From Methylorubrum rhodinum (GTDB lineage Bacteria; Pseudomonadota; Alphaproteobacteria; Rhizobiales; Beijerinckiaceae), in NCBI RefSeq assembly GCF_014199935.1, contig NZ_JACHOP010000005.1:1-64000 (forward strand): a DNA stretch of 64,000 nucleotides, in the 5' to 3' direction. Each line of letters opens with the position of its first letter. Positions within the stretch are counted from its first letter, which is position 1. Shown piece after piece: positions 1 to 7,738 of the stretch. The translations under genes were made by a program, and so were the position numbers. Under the pieces are notes generated by a model that saw nothing but the letters and a program-made list of their open reading frames with translations, was not told where the DNA came from and made no database searches.

Positions 1-84
1 GCCCTCATGCGGCGCCTCATCGTCATCGCAAACGCGCGCCTGCGCGACGCCTTCGCCGAAAAACGACAGGTCGCCACGAACTGA
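1..84 (+). CDS. IS110-family transposase, C-terminal tail (partial)
   Basis: The window opens inside a reading frame that ends with TGA at 82-84. The last residues include MRRLIVIANARLRDAF, which resembles the C-terminal end of IS110/IS116/IS902 transposases, where a conserved MRKLL...NA..RD segment closes the protein. Only 27 residues are present, so the DEDD catalytic domain lies outside the window. No terminal repeat can be recognised in the 46 bp before the next gene, as expected for IS110 elements, which usually lack inverted repeats. Intactness cannot be judged. Confidence 0.5.
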   Translation, partial: ALMRRLIVIANARLRDAFAEKRQVATN

Positions 85-130
85 GTTGATGACGGGGGAG
101 GATCGTTCGGCTGCATCGGCGACTTCCACC

Positions 131-1525
131 TCACCCCGCCATCGCCCGCTCCAACTCCGAAAACACCCGCGGCTCGGCGCATTGGCCGACGTTGAATCGC
201 AGATAATCCCCCGCGCCCTGGCTCAGTGAAAAGACATTGCCCGGCGCCAGTACGACGCCCCGCGCCAGCGCCCGGCGGGAGATGTCGGCGGCATCCAGCC
301 CGTTCGGCAGGCGCGCCCACAGGAACATGCCCCCCGTGGGCACGAACGGCACGGTGAGCCCGGCCTCCGCCAACCGTCGCACCACCCGGCCGCGCTGGTC
401 GGCGAGCCGCGTGCGGAGCGCATCGAGGTGATGGCGGTAGCTGCCCTCGGCGAGGAAGCGGTGGATCGTCGCCGCCGCGAGGTGCCCGTCGCTCAATGAC
501 ACCGCGAGCTTGAGATCGACCAGCCGCTCGACCCAGTCGCCGCGGAGCGCCACGACGCCGGCCCGCACCCCGGTCGAGAGCGTCTTCGAGAAGCCACTGA
601 CATGGATCACCCGGTCGAGCCCGTCGAAGCCCGCGAGCCGCGGCCCCGGCTCGACCTCGAAATCGGCATAGGCGTCGTCCTCGACGATCAGGGTGCCGTG
701 CACCTCGGCGAGCCGCAGGATGCGGTGGACCACCATCGGCGTGAGGCTCGCACCCGTCGGGTTGTGCAAGCCGGAATTGGTGACGTAGAGCCGCGGCTTG
801 TATTCGGTCAGCACCCGCTCGAAGGCGACGAGATCGGGCCCCTCCGGCCCGAACGGCACGCCGACCATCCGCAGGCGGTGGGCGCGGGCGAGCGCCTGGA
901 AGCTGAAATAGCAGGGATCGTCGAGCAGCACCGTGTCGCCGGGCTCGGTGAGGAAGCGCAGGGTCAGGTCGAGCGCCTGCGTGGTCGAATCGGTCAGCAC
1001 GAGCTGGTCGGGATGTGCCAGGATGCCGCGCTCGGTCAGCCGCCGCGCCATGAGCTGGCGCAACGGCGCGTGCCCCTGCGGCGTGTCGTAGAACAGCACC
1101 GCCTCGCTGCGCCGCGCCACCTGCCGCAGGGCCCGGCGCAAAGCGTCTTCCGGAAGCCAGTCCGGCGGAAGCCAGCCGCAGCCGGGCTTGAGATGGTCGG
1201 GGCCCGCCTCCAGCGATTGCCGGGTGATCCAGACGGGGTCCACCGCCCGGTCGAGGCGGGGCCCGAGCGCCGTGAGGCAAAGCGGCTCGGCCCGCGCCGC
1301 GACGTAGAAGCCCGAGCCCGGCCGCGAGACGATCGCTCCTTGCGCCGCCAGCCGGTCGTAGGCCTCGACCACGGTCGATTTCGACACCGCCATGCTCTCG
1401 GCGAACGCCCGCACCGAGGGCAGCCGGGCGCCGGGCCCGAGCGCGCGGCTCTGGATGCGCGCCTCGATCGCCCGCATCACCGCCTCGACCCGGCTCAAAC
1501 CGACGTCCCGCGGCAGCTCCGTCAT
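131..1525 (-). CDS. MocR-type PLP-dependent transcriptional regulator
   Basis: A 464-residue protein with an N-terminal GntR winged helix (about residues 5-75, motif LPSVRAFAESMAVSKSTVVE) fused to a fold-type I aminotransferase-like domain (about 110-460). The aminotransferase part holds the expected PLP region, with SGFSKTLSTGVRAG carrying the Schiff-base lysine and NPTGASLTP. This is the MocR/PdxR architecture, which regulates rather than catalyses. An open frame extends far upstream, but the start at 1525 is preceded by GGAGG and lets the protein begin at the GntR domain. It is divergent from an EamA transporter, its likely target. The effector is unknown. Confidence 0.92.
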   Translation of the reverse strand: MTELPRDVGLSRVEAVMRAIEARIQSRALGPGARLPSVRAFAESMAVSKSTVVEAYDRLAAQGAIVSRPGSGFYVAARAEPLCLTALGPRLDRAVDPVWITRQSLEAGPDHLKPGCGWLPPDWLPEDALRRALRQVARRSEAVLFYDTPQGHAPLRQLMARRLTERGILAHPDQLVLTDSTTQALDLTLRFLTEPGDTVLLDDPCYFSFQALARAHRLRMVGVPFGPEGPDLVAFERVLTEYKPRLYVTNSGLHNPTGASLTPMVVHRILRLAEVHGTLIVEDDAYADFEVEPGPRLAGFDGLDRVIHVSGFSKTLSTGVRAGVVALRGDWVERLVDLKLAVSLSDGHLAAATIHRFLAEGSYRHHLDALRTRLADQRGRVVRRLAEAGLTVPFVPTGGMFLWARLPNGLDAADISRRALARGVVLAPGNVFSLSQGAGDYLRFNVGQCAEPRVFSELERAMAG

Positions 1526-1553
1526 GGCCGATCCTCCAAACCGTACCGGCGGA

Positions 1554-1604
1554 TGTCCCGGACAGTTCATCGGAATTGTACTGCAATCGTCCCTGTCGGG
1601 ACAG
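1554..1604. promoter_or_regulatory. Candidate paired MocR operators
   Basis: The 132-bp divergent region between the MocR gene and the small membrane protein contains TGTCCCGGACAG at 1554-1565 and CTGTCGGGACAG at 1593-1604. Both are imperfect palindromes sharing the pattern TGTC..GACAG, with centres 39 bp apart. MocR regulators commonly bind paired sites in the divergent intergenic region. The functional assignment is inference; the two related 12-mers are directly visible. Confidence 0.4.
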
Positions 1605-1657
1605 GCCGGCGGCCGGCATATCGGGGCCGCATCCTCGAAACCCGACAGGAGAGACCC

Positions 1658-1789
1658 ATGACCTTCACCGAAGACGTCGCCGCCCAGAAGAGCGGATCGC
1701 TCGCCTTCCTCGCCCGCCGCGTCCGCGATGCGATCGTGCTCGCCGCCGGCGCCGCACTCGCCCTGCCGCTGATCGTGCCGTTCGCGTGA
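1658..1789 (+). CDS. Small single-pass membrane protein (43 aa)
   Basis: A 43-residue frame starting with ATG at 1658, with a good ribosome site (AGGAGAGA) 5 to 12 bases upstream. The N-terminal half is polar and basic (LARRVRDA); the C-terminal half is one hydrophobic segment, IVLAAGAALALPLIVPF, about 17 residues. It is the first gene downstream of the divergent MocR promoter region, followed 56 bp later by a second tiny membrane protein and then the EamA transporter. I do not recognise a family. The position and ribosome site support a real gene; function is unknown. Confidence 0.55.
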   Translation: MTFTEDVAAQKSGSLAFLARRVRDAIVLAAGAALALPLIVPFA

Positions 1790-1845
1790 GGGCGCTCGGC
1801 GTCGCGCCGTGAAGCCGTGACTTCGAGCTGGGAAGGGCAGGACAT

Positions 1846-1971
1846 ATGGACGATCGCTTCCGGTCCCAGCCCGCCGTCGCGGCGGACTGGCGCGCTTTCG
1901 GTGCCCGCGACGCGATCGTCTTCGGCGTCGGCTTTCTTCTGGCCCTCCTGCTGTTCGCCCCGTCCTCATGA
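1846..1971 (+). CDS. Small single-pass membrane protein (41 aa) coupled to EamA transporter
   Basis: A 41-residue frame beginning with ATG at 1846, with an AGG-containing ribosome site upstream. It has a polar N-terminus (MDDRFRSQPAVAADWRAF) and one hydrophobic stretch, AIVFGVGFLLALLLFA. Its TGA overlaps the ATG of the EamA transporter in an ATGA arrangement, which suggests translational coupling. It may be an accessory peptide of the transporter or just a leader frame. No family is recognised. Confidence 0.5.
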   Translation: MDDRFRSQPAVAADWRAFGARDAIVFGVGFLLALLLFAPSS

Positions 1972-2873
1972 ACCGCGAGCGGGCGATGAACGGGCCGCCG
2001 CTCGCTTCCGCCTACGCGGGAGCCGGCACCCCGGCCTGGGTCGACGGGCTGATCGGCGTGGCGATCTTCAGCGGATCGCTGCCCGCGACGCGCATCGCGC
2101 TGACCGGATTCGACCCGCTGTTCCTCACGCTGGCCCGCGGCGCGCTCGCCGGCCTCGCCTCGGCGGCCCTGCTCGCCGCCGTTCGACCCAAACTGCCGGA
2201 GCGGAGCGATGTCGCCGCCTTCGGCGTGTTGTCGCTCTGCGTGGTGCTGGCCTTTCCGCTGCTGACGGCGTTCGCCCTGATGCGGGTCGAATCCGCCCAC
2301 GCCATCGTCTTCATCGGCCTGCTGCCGCTCGCCACCGCGGGCTTCGGCGCGCTGCGCGCCGGTGAGCGCCTGTCGCGCCGTTTCTGGCTGTTTGCGTGCC
2401 TGGGCAGCGCCATCGTCGCGGGCTTCGCGCTCCGCGACGGGCTGACGCTCGAGGCCGCCGACCTCTTGATGCTACTCGCCATCCTGGCGGGCGGGCTCGG
2501 CTATGCCGAGGGCGGGCGCCTGTCGCGGCGGCTCGGCGGCTGGCCGGTGATCGCCTGGGCGAACGTCGCGGCGCTGCCCGTCACCCTGCCGCTGGCGTGG
2601 TGGCTCGCGCCGCCGGGCGTGTCCGGGATTCCGGCCGGGGCTTGGGCCGGGCTCGGCTACGTCGCGCTGTTTTCCATGCTGATCGGCTTCGTGTTCTGGA
2701 ACCGGGGGCTCGCCCGCGGCGGCATCGCGGCGGTGGGCCAGCTCCAGCTGCTCCAGCCCTTCCTCGGGCTGGCGCTCGCCGCGCTGCTGCTCGGCGAGCG
2801 GATCGAGCCCGCCATGGTGATCGCCGCGCTCGCCGTGGTGGCCTGCGTCGCGGGCGCGCGCCGGGCGGCGTGA
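1968..2873 (+). CDS. EamA/DMT-superfamily transporter
   Basis: A 301-residue integral membrane protein with about ten hydrophobic segments in two EamA-like halves of roughly 140 residues each, the architecture of DMT exporters (RhaT/YdcZ/EamA type). The C-terminal half has the typical LQPFLGLALAALLLGERI stretch, seen as P..a...a...lgE in the family. Such proteins export amino acids or other metabolites; the substrate cannot be read from sequence. It overlaps the upstream small membrane gene by four bases and is divergent from a MocR regulator, a common pairing for EamA exporters, so regulation by that protein is likely. Confidence 0.88.
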   Translation: MNRERAMNGPPLASAYAGAGTPAWVDGLIGVAIFSGSLPATRIALTGFDPLFLTLARGALAGLASAALLAAVRPKLPERSDVAAFGVLSLCVVLAFPLLTAFALMRVESAHAIVFIGLLPLATAGFGALRAGERLSRRFWLFACLGSAIVAGFALRDGLTLEAADLLMLLAILAGGLGYAEGGRLSRRLGGWPVIAWANVAALPVTLPLAWWLAPPGVSGIPAGAWAGLGYVALFSMLIGFVFWNRGLARGGIAAVGQLQLLQPFLGLALAALLLGERIEPAMVIAALAVVACVAGARRAA

Positions 2874-2882
2874 GACGGGGCC

Positions 2883-3269
2883 TCACCCCTCGGCGCAGTT
2901 CGCCTCGTACAGCGCCTTCGCCCGCTGCATCGCCTTGAAGGCGGCGGGGCTCCCTGGGCTGCGCAGTTCCGGCCCCTCCGGCAGGCGCCCGAGGAAGTTT
3001 TCGGAGAGGTCGGCGACGAAGGGCTGGGGCCCGGTATAGGTGCCCATGCGGTTGCGCAGATCGACGCTGCCGCAGAGCGCCCCGGCGCGGCCCTTGCGCA
3101 GGCCCGAGACCCGCGCCTCCGGGTCGCGCATCTGCCGCCCGATCAACGCGATGACCGTGCCCGCGGTGTCAACGCCGAGGCTCGCGTCCGAGCCGTCCAC
3201 GACGGTCTGCGCCTGCGCGGCGGAGGCCAGAAGCGGGAGCGCCGCGAGGGCGGCCATCCGTCGGCGCAT
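2883..3269 (-). CDS. Small periplasmic protein of unknown function
   Basis: A 128-residue protein with a clear Sec signal peptide (MRRRMAALAALPLLASAAQA, cleavage after AQA at about residue 20). The mature part is short and soluble, with two cysteines (GALCGSVD and the C-terminal YEANCAEG) that could form a disulfide. No family is recognised. It starts one base after the stop of the upstream secreted protein gene, so the two are co-transcribed and may work together in the periplasm. Confidence 0.7.
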   Translation of the reverse strand: MRRRMAALAALPLLASAAQAQTVVDGSDASLGVDTAGTVIALIGRQMRDPEARVSGLRKGRAGALCGSVDLRNRMGTYTGPQPFVADLSENFLGRLPEGPELRSPGSPAAFKAMQRAKALYEANCAEG

Positions 3270-3270
3270 C

Positions 3271-4170
3271 TCAGCCCGCCTTCGCCAGCACTTCGACGTC
3301 GCGGTCCATGCCGCTCTCGACCTTGAACTCGCGGGTATAGACCTGCCCGTCGTGGCGGGCGATCAGCACGTAGTCGCCTTCCGCCAGCGTCACAGAGGGG
3401 AAGGCGCCGATCGCCTCGCGGATCGTGTCGCCGCCCGGCGTCAGCACGCTGAAGGCGGTGCCGGCGAAGGCCTCGGTGCCGGGGGCGGCGACGAGCTTGA
3501 GGGTCACGGTCGCGGCGCGGTGGTTGAGGGTGGCGTCGGTGATCTTGCCGGTCTCGACCTTGAGGTCGGCGCGCTGGATCGCGTTCGACTCGCCGTAGTT
3601 CGACACCACGTGGTAGACGCCCTCGGGCAGGCGCACGATCTCGCCGGCCTTGATGCCGCTGCGCACGAGGCGCCCCTCGGAATTGGTGCCGGCCGGCACG
3701 AAGACCGAGAAGGCGAGCTGGTTCGGCACGATCTTCTGGTCGCCGATGGCGCCCGAGAGCTTGAGCGCGCCGGCGGCCACCTTGAGCTGCTCGCTCAGCG
3801 GCTGACCCGACAGCGTGACGCGCTTCGAGGCGCTGGCATAGCCGTAGGTCACCGTCGCCACGTAGGAGCCGGCCGGCAGCTTCAGGGTCGGCGCGGGCTC
3901 GTTCGAGCGGGCGACGATGACGGGCCGCCCGGTCTCGCCCTTGTCCTCGAAGATGCGCCAGCTCAAGCCCGAGCGCACCGGCTGGTTGGCGCCGACGAAG
4001 CTCGCCGAGAGCGACAGGTCCGAATCGGCCTCCGGCACCGGCGGCGGCAGCATCGGCGAGGTGATGCCGGGCGACGGGAGGCTGGGGCCGAACGGATCCT
4101 GCGCGGGGGCGGCGGTGGAACTCGCACCGAGAAGCACCGTCGCCCAGGTGATCCGGCACCCGCGTCCCAT
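3271..4170 (-). CDS. Secreted protein with beta-sandwich-like repeats, unknown function
   Basis: A 299-residue protein starting at 4170, where AGGGGAA lies 8 to 14 bases upstream; the frame stays open further upstream without a better site. An N-terminal hydrophobic segment (ITWATVLLGASSTAAPAQ) serves as signal peptide. The rest shows three similar blocks of about 80 residues, each ending in a pattern like LPAGSYVATVTYGYA, LPEGVYHVVSNYGES and LAEGDYVLIARHDGQ, typical of carboxypeptidase-regulatory-like or Ig-like beta folds that present ligands on the envelope. The gene is immediately followed by a small periplasmic gene in the same operon. The precise role is unknown. Confidence 0.72.
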   Translation of the reverse strand: MGRGCRITWATVLLGASSTAAPAQDPFGPSLPSPGITSPMLPPPVPEADSDLSLSASFVGANQPVRSGLSWRIFEDKGETGRPVIVARSNEPAPTLKLPAGSYVATVTYGYASASKRVTLSGQPLSEQLKVAAGALKLSGAIGDQKIVPNQLAFSVFVPAGTNSEGRLVRSGIKAGEIVRLPEGVYHVVSNYGESNAIQRADLKVETGKITDATLNHRAATVTLKLVAAPGTEAFAGTAFSVLTPGGDTIREAIGAFPSVTLAEGDYVLIARHDGQVYTREFKVESGMDRDVEVLAKAG

Positions 4171-4276
4171 CGTCCCGTTCCCCTGCACGAAGCCCCCGAA
4201 TGACCCTCGGCTCTTGAAACCCGACCGTGGCGGCGGCAAGGCCAGATCACCTTCGGCCCGAGCCCGCGGATTGTCC

Positions 4277-4864
4277 ATGGCCTCCTCCCCTGCGACTCAA
4301 GACGCCCGCACCCACGACCTGCTGCGCACCCGCCGCTCGGTGCCGCCGATCAACCTCGACGGGCCCGGCCCCTCGCCGGAGGAACTCGGGTCCTGGCTCG
4401 CCATCGCGGCGCGCGTGCCCGACCACGGCAAGCTCGCCCCCTGGCGCTTCCTCGTGATCGAGGGCGAGGCGCGCCACCGCCTCGGCGAGGTCATCGCCCG
4501 CACCCATGCGGCGGATTTTCCCGATGCCGACGCCAAGCGCCTCGATCTGGAGCGGGGGCGCCTCGCCCACGCACCGCTCGTGGTCGCGGTCGTCTCGAGG
4601 GCCGGCCCCCATGTGAAAATTCCGGAATGGGAGCAGGTGCTGTCGGCGGGCGCCGTGTGCATGAACTTCGTCGTGGCGGCCAATGCCGCGGGCTACGCCA
4701 CCGCGTGGCTGACCGAGTGGTTCGCCTACGACCGGCGCGTGCTGGACGCGCTCGGGCTCGATCCGGCCGAGCGGATCGCCGGCTTCATCCATGTCGGGCG
4801 CGCCCGCGAGGTGCCCTCCGACCGGCCGCGGCCCGACCTCGCGCAGCTCGTCACCCGGCTCTGA
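4277..4864 (+). CDS. Nitroreductase family protein (YdjA-like)
   Basis: A 195-residue FMN-dependent nitroreductase-like protein. The N-terminal RTRRSVPP motif and PDHGKLAPWRFLVIEG match the FMN-phosphate binding region of the family, and the C-terminal part has the AGYATAWLTEW...LGLDPAERIAGFIHVG pattern. Length fits the short YdjA/TdsD group. The start chosen at 4277 puts the protein at MASSPATQ. The next gene, a flavin reductase-like protein, begins 10 bases after the stop, so the pair probably forms an operon of flavin enzymes. The substrate is unknown. Confidence 0.88.
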   Translation: MASSPATQDARTHDLLRTRRSVPPINLDGPGPSPEELGSWLAIAARVPDHGKLAPWRFLVIEGEARHRLGEVIARTHAADFPDADAKRLDLERGRLAHAPLVVAVVSRAGPHVKIPEWEQVLSAGAVCMNFVVAANAAGYATAWLTEWFAYDRRVLDALGLDPAERIAGFIHVGRAREVPSDRPRPDLAQLVTRL

Positions 4865-4874
4865 GGGCGCCGCG

Positions 4875-5486
4875 ATGCATTACGAGGCGGACGCTCCGAG
4901 CCTGCCGCACAACCCGCTCAAGGCCATCGTCGCCCCGCGCCCGATCGGCTGGATCAGCGCCATGGACCGGCAAGGCCGCGTGAACCTCGCGCCCTACTCG
5001 TTCTTCAACGCGGTCGGCGGCGATCCCGACATGGTGATGTTCTCCTCCTCCGGCCGCAAGGACGCGATGACCTTCGCGGAGGAGGGCGGCGAGTTCGTGT
5101 GCAGCCTCGCGACCTTCGATCTGCGCGAGGCGGTCAACGCCACCTCGGCGCCGCTGCCGCGGGGCGAGAGCGAGTTCGCCTTCGCCGGCCTCACCCCGGC
5201 GCCATCCAGAAAGGTGCGCCCGCCGCGGGTGGCGGAATCGCCGGCCGCGATCGAGTGCAAGTGGCTCCAGACCGTGCCGCTGGTGCCGCTCGACGGCTCG
5301 GCGCCCAACAACTTCCTCGTGATCGGGCAGGTGGTCTCGCTCTACGTCGACGACCGCTTCGTGCGCGACGGCCGCGTCGATACCGGCGCCATGCGCCCGA
5401 TCCTGCGCGGCGGCTATTTCGACTACTTCATCGCCGAGCCGGAAACCCGGTTCGAGCTGCGCCGGCCGAAGGGCGGGGGCGGCTGA
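4875..5486 (+). CDS. Flavin reductase-like FMN-binding split-barrel protein
   Basis: A 203-residue protein of the flavin_reduct/DUF447-like split-barrel family. The N-terminal segment IVAPRPIGWISAMDRQGRVN followed by APYSFFNAVGGDPDMVMFS is the hallmark of the group that binds FMN and often acts as reductase or flavoprotein of unknown substrate. The end reads FDYFIAEPETRFELRRP. It sits 10 bases behind the nitroreductase gene and is probably co-expressed. A ferric or flavin reductase role is possible; specificity is not visible. Confidence 0.85.
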   Translation: MHYEADAPSLPHNPLKAIVAPRPIGWISAMDRQGRVNLAPYSFFNAVGGDPDMVMFSSSGRKDAMTFAEEGGEFVCSLATFDLREAVNATSAPLPRGESEFAFAGLTPAPSRKVRPPRVAESPAAIECKWLQTVPLVPLDGSAPNNFLVIGQVVSLYVDDRFVRDGRVDTGAMRPILRGGYFDYFIAEPETRFELRRPKGGGG

Positions 5487-5556
5487 TGGTCTCGGCATCG
5501 GCCGCGTGCGAGCCGAAGGGGCACGATGCTCCGCATCCGGCCGCCTTCCAATCCGC

Positions 5557-5675
5557 ACCCTCGTCCTGAGACGCGGCGCGCAGCGTCGCCCTCGAAGGAG
5601 GGCTCCAGGGATCGCACGCGAACCGGAGCCCTCCTCCGAGGCTCAGCCTCCGGCTGAGCACCTCGGGACGAGGGG
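5557..5675. repeat. Palindromic intergenic repeat with CCCTCGTCC ends
   Basis: A roughly 119-bp element between convergent genes. Its ends are inverted copies, CCCTCGTCCTGAG at the left and CTCGGGACGAGGG at the right, and it contains a second nested inverted pair (GGAGGGCTCC against GGAGCCCTCC). Elements with such ends are widespread in rhizobia and methylobacteria; here it lies between a + strand and a - strand gene and may act as a transcription barrier. Confidence 0.7.
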
Positions 5676-5731
5676 GTTGGATGGGACAGCCCGGTCGAGC
5701 GGACCTCCGTGCCCGCCCGTACTCGGCGCCC

Positions 5732-5956
5732 TTACTCGGCGCCCTTCTTGGCGTTGTTTTCCTTGCTCTTCTGCATGTGCGCCCGCCGATTCTCCTCGAA
5801 CTCATCGACCGCGGCCGGGCTCTTGCTGGCGGCAGCCGAGCCGGACTTGGCGCTCGCGGCGTCCGACTTCGAGCTCTGGGCCTGCGACGGCGTCGAGAGG
5901 ATCGAGAAACCGGCGACGGCGGCGACGGCGAGCATCAGCTTGAAAGGGTGCAACAT
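5732..5956 (-). CDS. Small secreted polar protein (74 aa)
   Basis: A 74-residue protein with a signal peptide (MLHPFKLMLAVAAVAGFSIL, cleavage near SQAQ at about 27). The mature part is rich in Ser, Ala, Lys and Glu (SAKSGSAAASKSPAAVDEF, MQKSKENNAKKG), so it is highly polar and probably unstructured. The ribosome site GGGAGGA precedes the start. The 200 bp upstream are notably AT-rich (around 6000-6070) and probably hold the promoter. No family is recognised. Confidence 0.7.
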   Translation of the reverse strand: MLHPFKLMLAVAAVAGFSILSTPSQAQSSKSDAASAKSGSAAASKSPAAVDEFEENRRAHMQKSKENNAKKGAE

Positions 5957-6162
5957 TGTTCATTCCTCCCTCATGGGCGGAACGATCATGCAGCTTCCGT
6001 GAAGTATTGCAATGAAGCGCGGCGGATATTAATTCTTCGAATGCGCTATTAATAAGTGCATTATGATGGCGTTTGCGCAGGCGAATGCTGATTTCTCCAC
6101 GGCCGTCCTGCTCTTAAATCTGTGATCGGGTGCGCCGCCTGTCCGCCGGACGGGCCGGCGGA

Positions 6163-6750
6163 TCACGCCTCGATCCCGAGCGCAGCCTCGACCCGGCCGA
6201 TCCAGGCGCGCACGCCCGGATAGGACGCGAGGTCGAACCCGCCCTCGTGGGCGAGCCGGGTGTAGGCCACCAGCGCGACGTCGGCGAGGCTGATCGCCTC
6301 CCCGACGAGGACATCGCGAGAGCCGAGCGCGCCCTCCATCAGGCCGAGCGCCGCGTGGCCGCGCTCGGCCAGCTTGGGGTCGATCTCATCCTCGGGCCGG
6401 CCGAGATAGAGTCGCTGGAACCGCCGCACGGCGATGTACGGCTCGTGGCTGTACTGCTCCCAGAACAGCCATTGCCGCATCTTGGCCCGCGCGAAGTCGT
6501 CCGCCGGGATCAGCGCCGAGCCGCGGGCGAGATAGCCGATGATCGCGTTCGATTCGGAGAGGGTCCGCCCGTCCTCCAGCACCAGCGTCGGCACGCGCCT
6601 GTCCGGGTTGAGGGCGAGGAAGTCGGGCGTGCGGGTCTCGCCCTTCAGGATGTCGACCGCGCGCCAGTCGAGCGGGATGCCGAGATGGGCCGCGACCCAC
6701 GCGACCTTGAGGCAATTGCCGGATTTGTCGTCGCCATAGACGGTGAGCAT
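6163..6750 (-). CDS. Glutathione S-transferase family protein
   Basis: A 195-residue GST. The thioredoxin-like N-terminal domain (1-80) carries VYGDDKSGNCLKV at the active-site serine region, NPDRRVPTLVLEDGRTL with the cis-proline, and the glutathione-binding SESNAIIGYLA; the C-terminal helical domain has the usual SLADVALVAYTR. The frame is open far upstream, but homology begins at MLTVYG. The ribosome site is weak. It probably detoxifies electrophiles; no substrate can be assigned. The region upstream holds a GGDEF remnant. Confidence 0.9.
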   Translation of the reverse strand: MLTVYGDDKSGNCLKVAWVAAHLGIPLDWRAVDILKGETRTPDFLALNPDRRVPTLVLEDGRTLSESNAIIGYLARGSALIPADDFARAKMRQWLFWEQYSHEPYIAVRRFQRLYLGRPEDEIDPKLAERGHAALGLMEGALGSRDVLVGEAISLADVALVAYTRLAHEGGFDLASYPGVRAWIGRVEAALGIEA

Positions 6751-6824
6751 GAAGTGGCTACGGTTGCGGAAGGCCGTACCTGATCCGCCGTGCCGGGCGG
6801 TGGCAAGCCTGACGCTGGCAAGCC

Positions 6825-7031
6825 TCACACTCGGACCGGCGACGAGGCCCTCACGCCGCCGACCGGCGCGCGGGCGGCGCCCCGGTGGGCCTGCCGCATC
6901 TGCGTCCTGCGCCGATACATCGCCGCATCGGCCGCCTCCAGGGCGGTCGCCGAGGTGTCGTCGAGGACGCTGGAGGCCGTTCCGGTGCTCGCGGCGAGCG
7001 GCGACGAGGTCGGCGCGATTGCGCACGGCAC
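6825..7031 (-). pseudogene. Remnant of a GGDEF (diguanylate cyclase) C-terminus
   Basis: A 68-codon frame between two - strand genes reads LAASTGTASSVLDDTSATAL followed by EAADAAMYRRR. This resembles the end of GGDEF domains, where a S-I-G-V-A strand is followed by an acidic loop and the helix ADAAMYRAK. The catalytic GGDEF motif itself is absent and the frame is too short for a domain. I infer a decayed fragment. With the adjoining stretch it fills the 302-bp space between the GST gene and the CitE-like gene. Confidence 0.35.
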
Positions 7032-7052
7032 GGCGTGTGCGACGGCAGGAGG

Positions 7053-7664
7053 TCAGAGCGCGGCGCCGGACGCGCGTTCGATCAGCAGCCCAAAACCTTC
7101 CCGCCGCGCCCGCGCGAGCGCGCGCTCGATCCCGTCCGGTCCCGCCGTCGCGAAGGCCGTGACGCCCGCCGCCGCCGCCGCGAGGCGGACCAGGGCGCGC
7201 GCCCGGTCGACCGTCTCTCCCGCCGCCTCGGCACCGAGACCCGCCGCGAGCGCGGCTTCGTCGAGCCCGAGCCCGGCGAGGCGCGGGCTCGCCCCGGCGA
7301 AGCTGCGCGCATCGAGCACGCCCGCCGCATCGGCGATCTCGGCCAGGATGCGCACGCTCCCGTCGAGCCAGCCCCGCTCGGCCTCGTGCACCGCGAGCCG
7401 CGCGCCGAGCGCCGCCACGTCGCGGCCGGAGCCGGCACGGGCGAGCAGCACCGCGTCCGGCGCCTCCGGGGGGAGCGCTGCGTCCGGACCCGCAAGGACG
7501 AGGACGAGCCAAGTCGAGCCGCCGCGCGCCCGCAGGCCGGGGGGGAGCGCGCCCTCGATCACCAGCCCGTGCGCCCCGTCGGCGTGGCCCGGCGCGGCGT
7601 CGGCGGTGCAGCGGATCGCGAGGCGCGGTGTGCAGGATCGGGAGCGGCAAGATGCGGTGATCAT
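7053..7664 (-). CDS. Degenerate HpcH/HpaI aldolase (CitE-like) protein
   Basis: A 203-residue protein whose C-terminal two-thirds follow the pattern of citrate lyase beta / HpcH-HpaI enzymes: VRILAEIADAAGVLDARS aligns with the usual LL..IET..GV.NA, then ASPRLAGLGLDEAALAAGLG aligns with aSPRv.gL..G..DLa..LG, followed by RALVRLAAAAAGVTAF. By this alignment the glutamate of IET and the aspartate of the G.xDL motif, which ligate the metal in active members, are replaced by alanine. At 203 residues it is also shorter than typical 280-300. It is likely catalytically inactive or decaying. The start is uncertain because no good ribosome site is seen. Confidence 0.5.
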   Translation of the reverse strand: MITASCRSRSCTPRLAIRCTADAAPGHADGAHGLVIEGALPPGLRARGGSTWLVLVLAGPDAALPPEAPDAVLLARAGSGRDVAALGARLAVHEAERGWLDGSVRILAEIADAAGVLDARSFAGASPRLAGLGLDEAALAAGLGAEAAGETVDRARALVRLAAAAAGVTAFATAGPDGIERALARARREGFGLLIERASGAAL

Positions 7665-7738
7665 TCAACGTTTCTTTACCATGCGAGGCGGAAAGTCCGG
7701 CTTCGAGGGGCCGATCGCCGATCCCTGCGGACCGCGTC

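Noticed and set aside
5487..5731. Possible small genes inside the 245-bp gap after the flavin reductase gene.
   Set aside because: The open frames there are Arg/Pro-rich readings of a palindromic repeat; none has a ribosome site.
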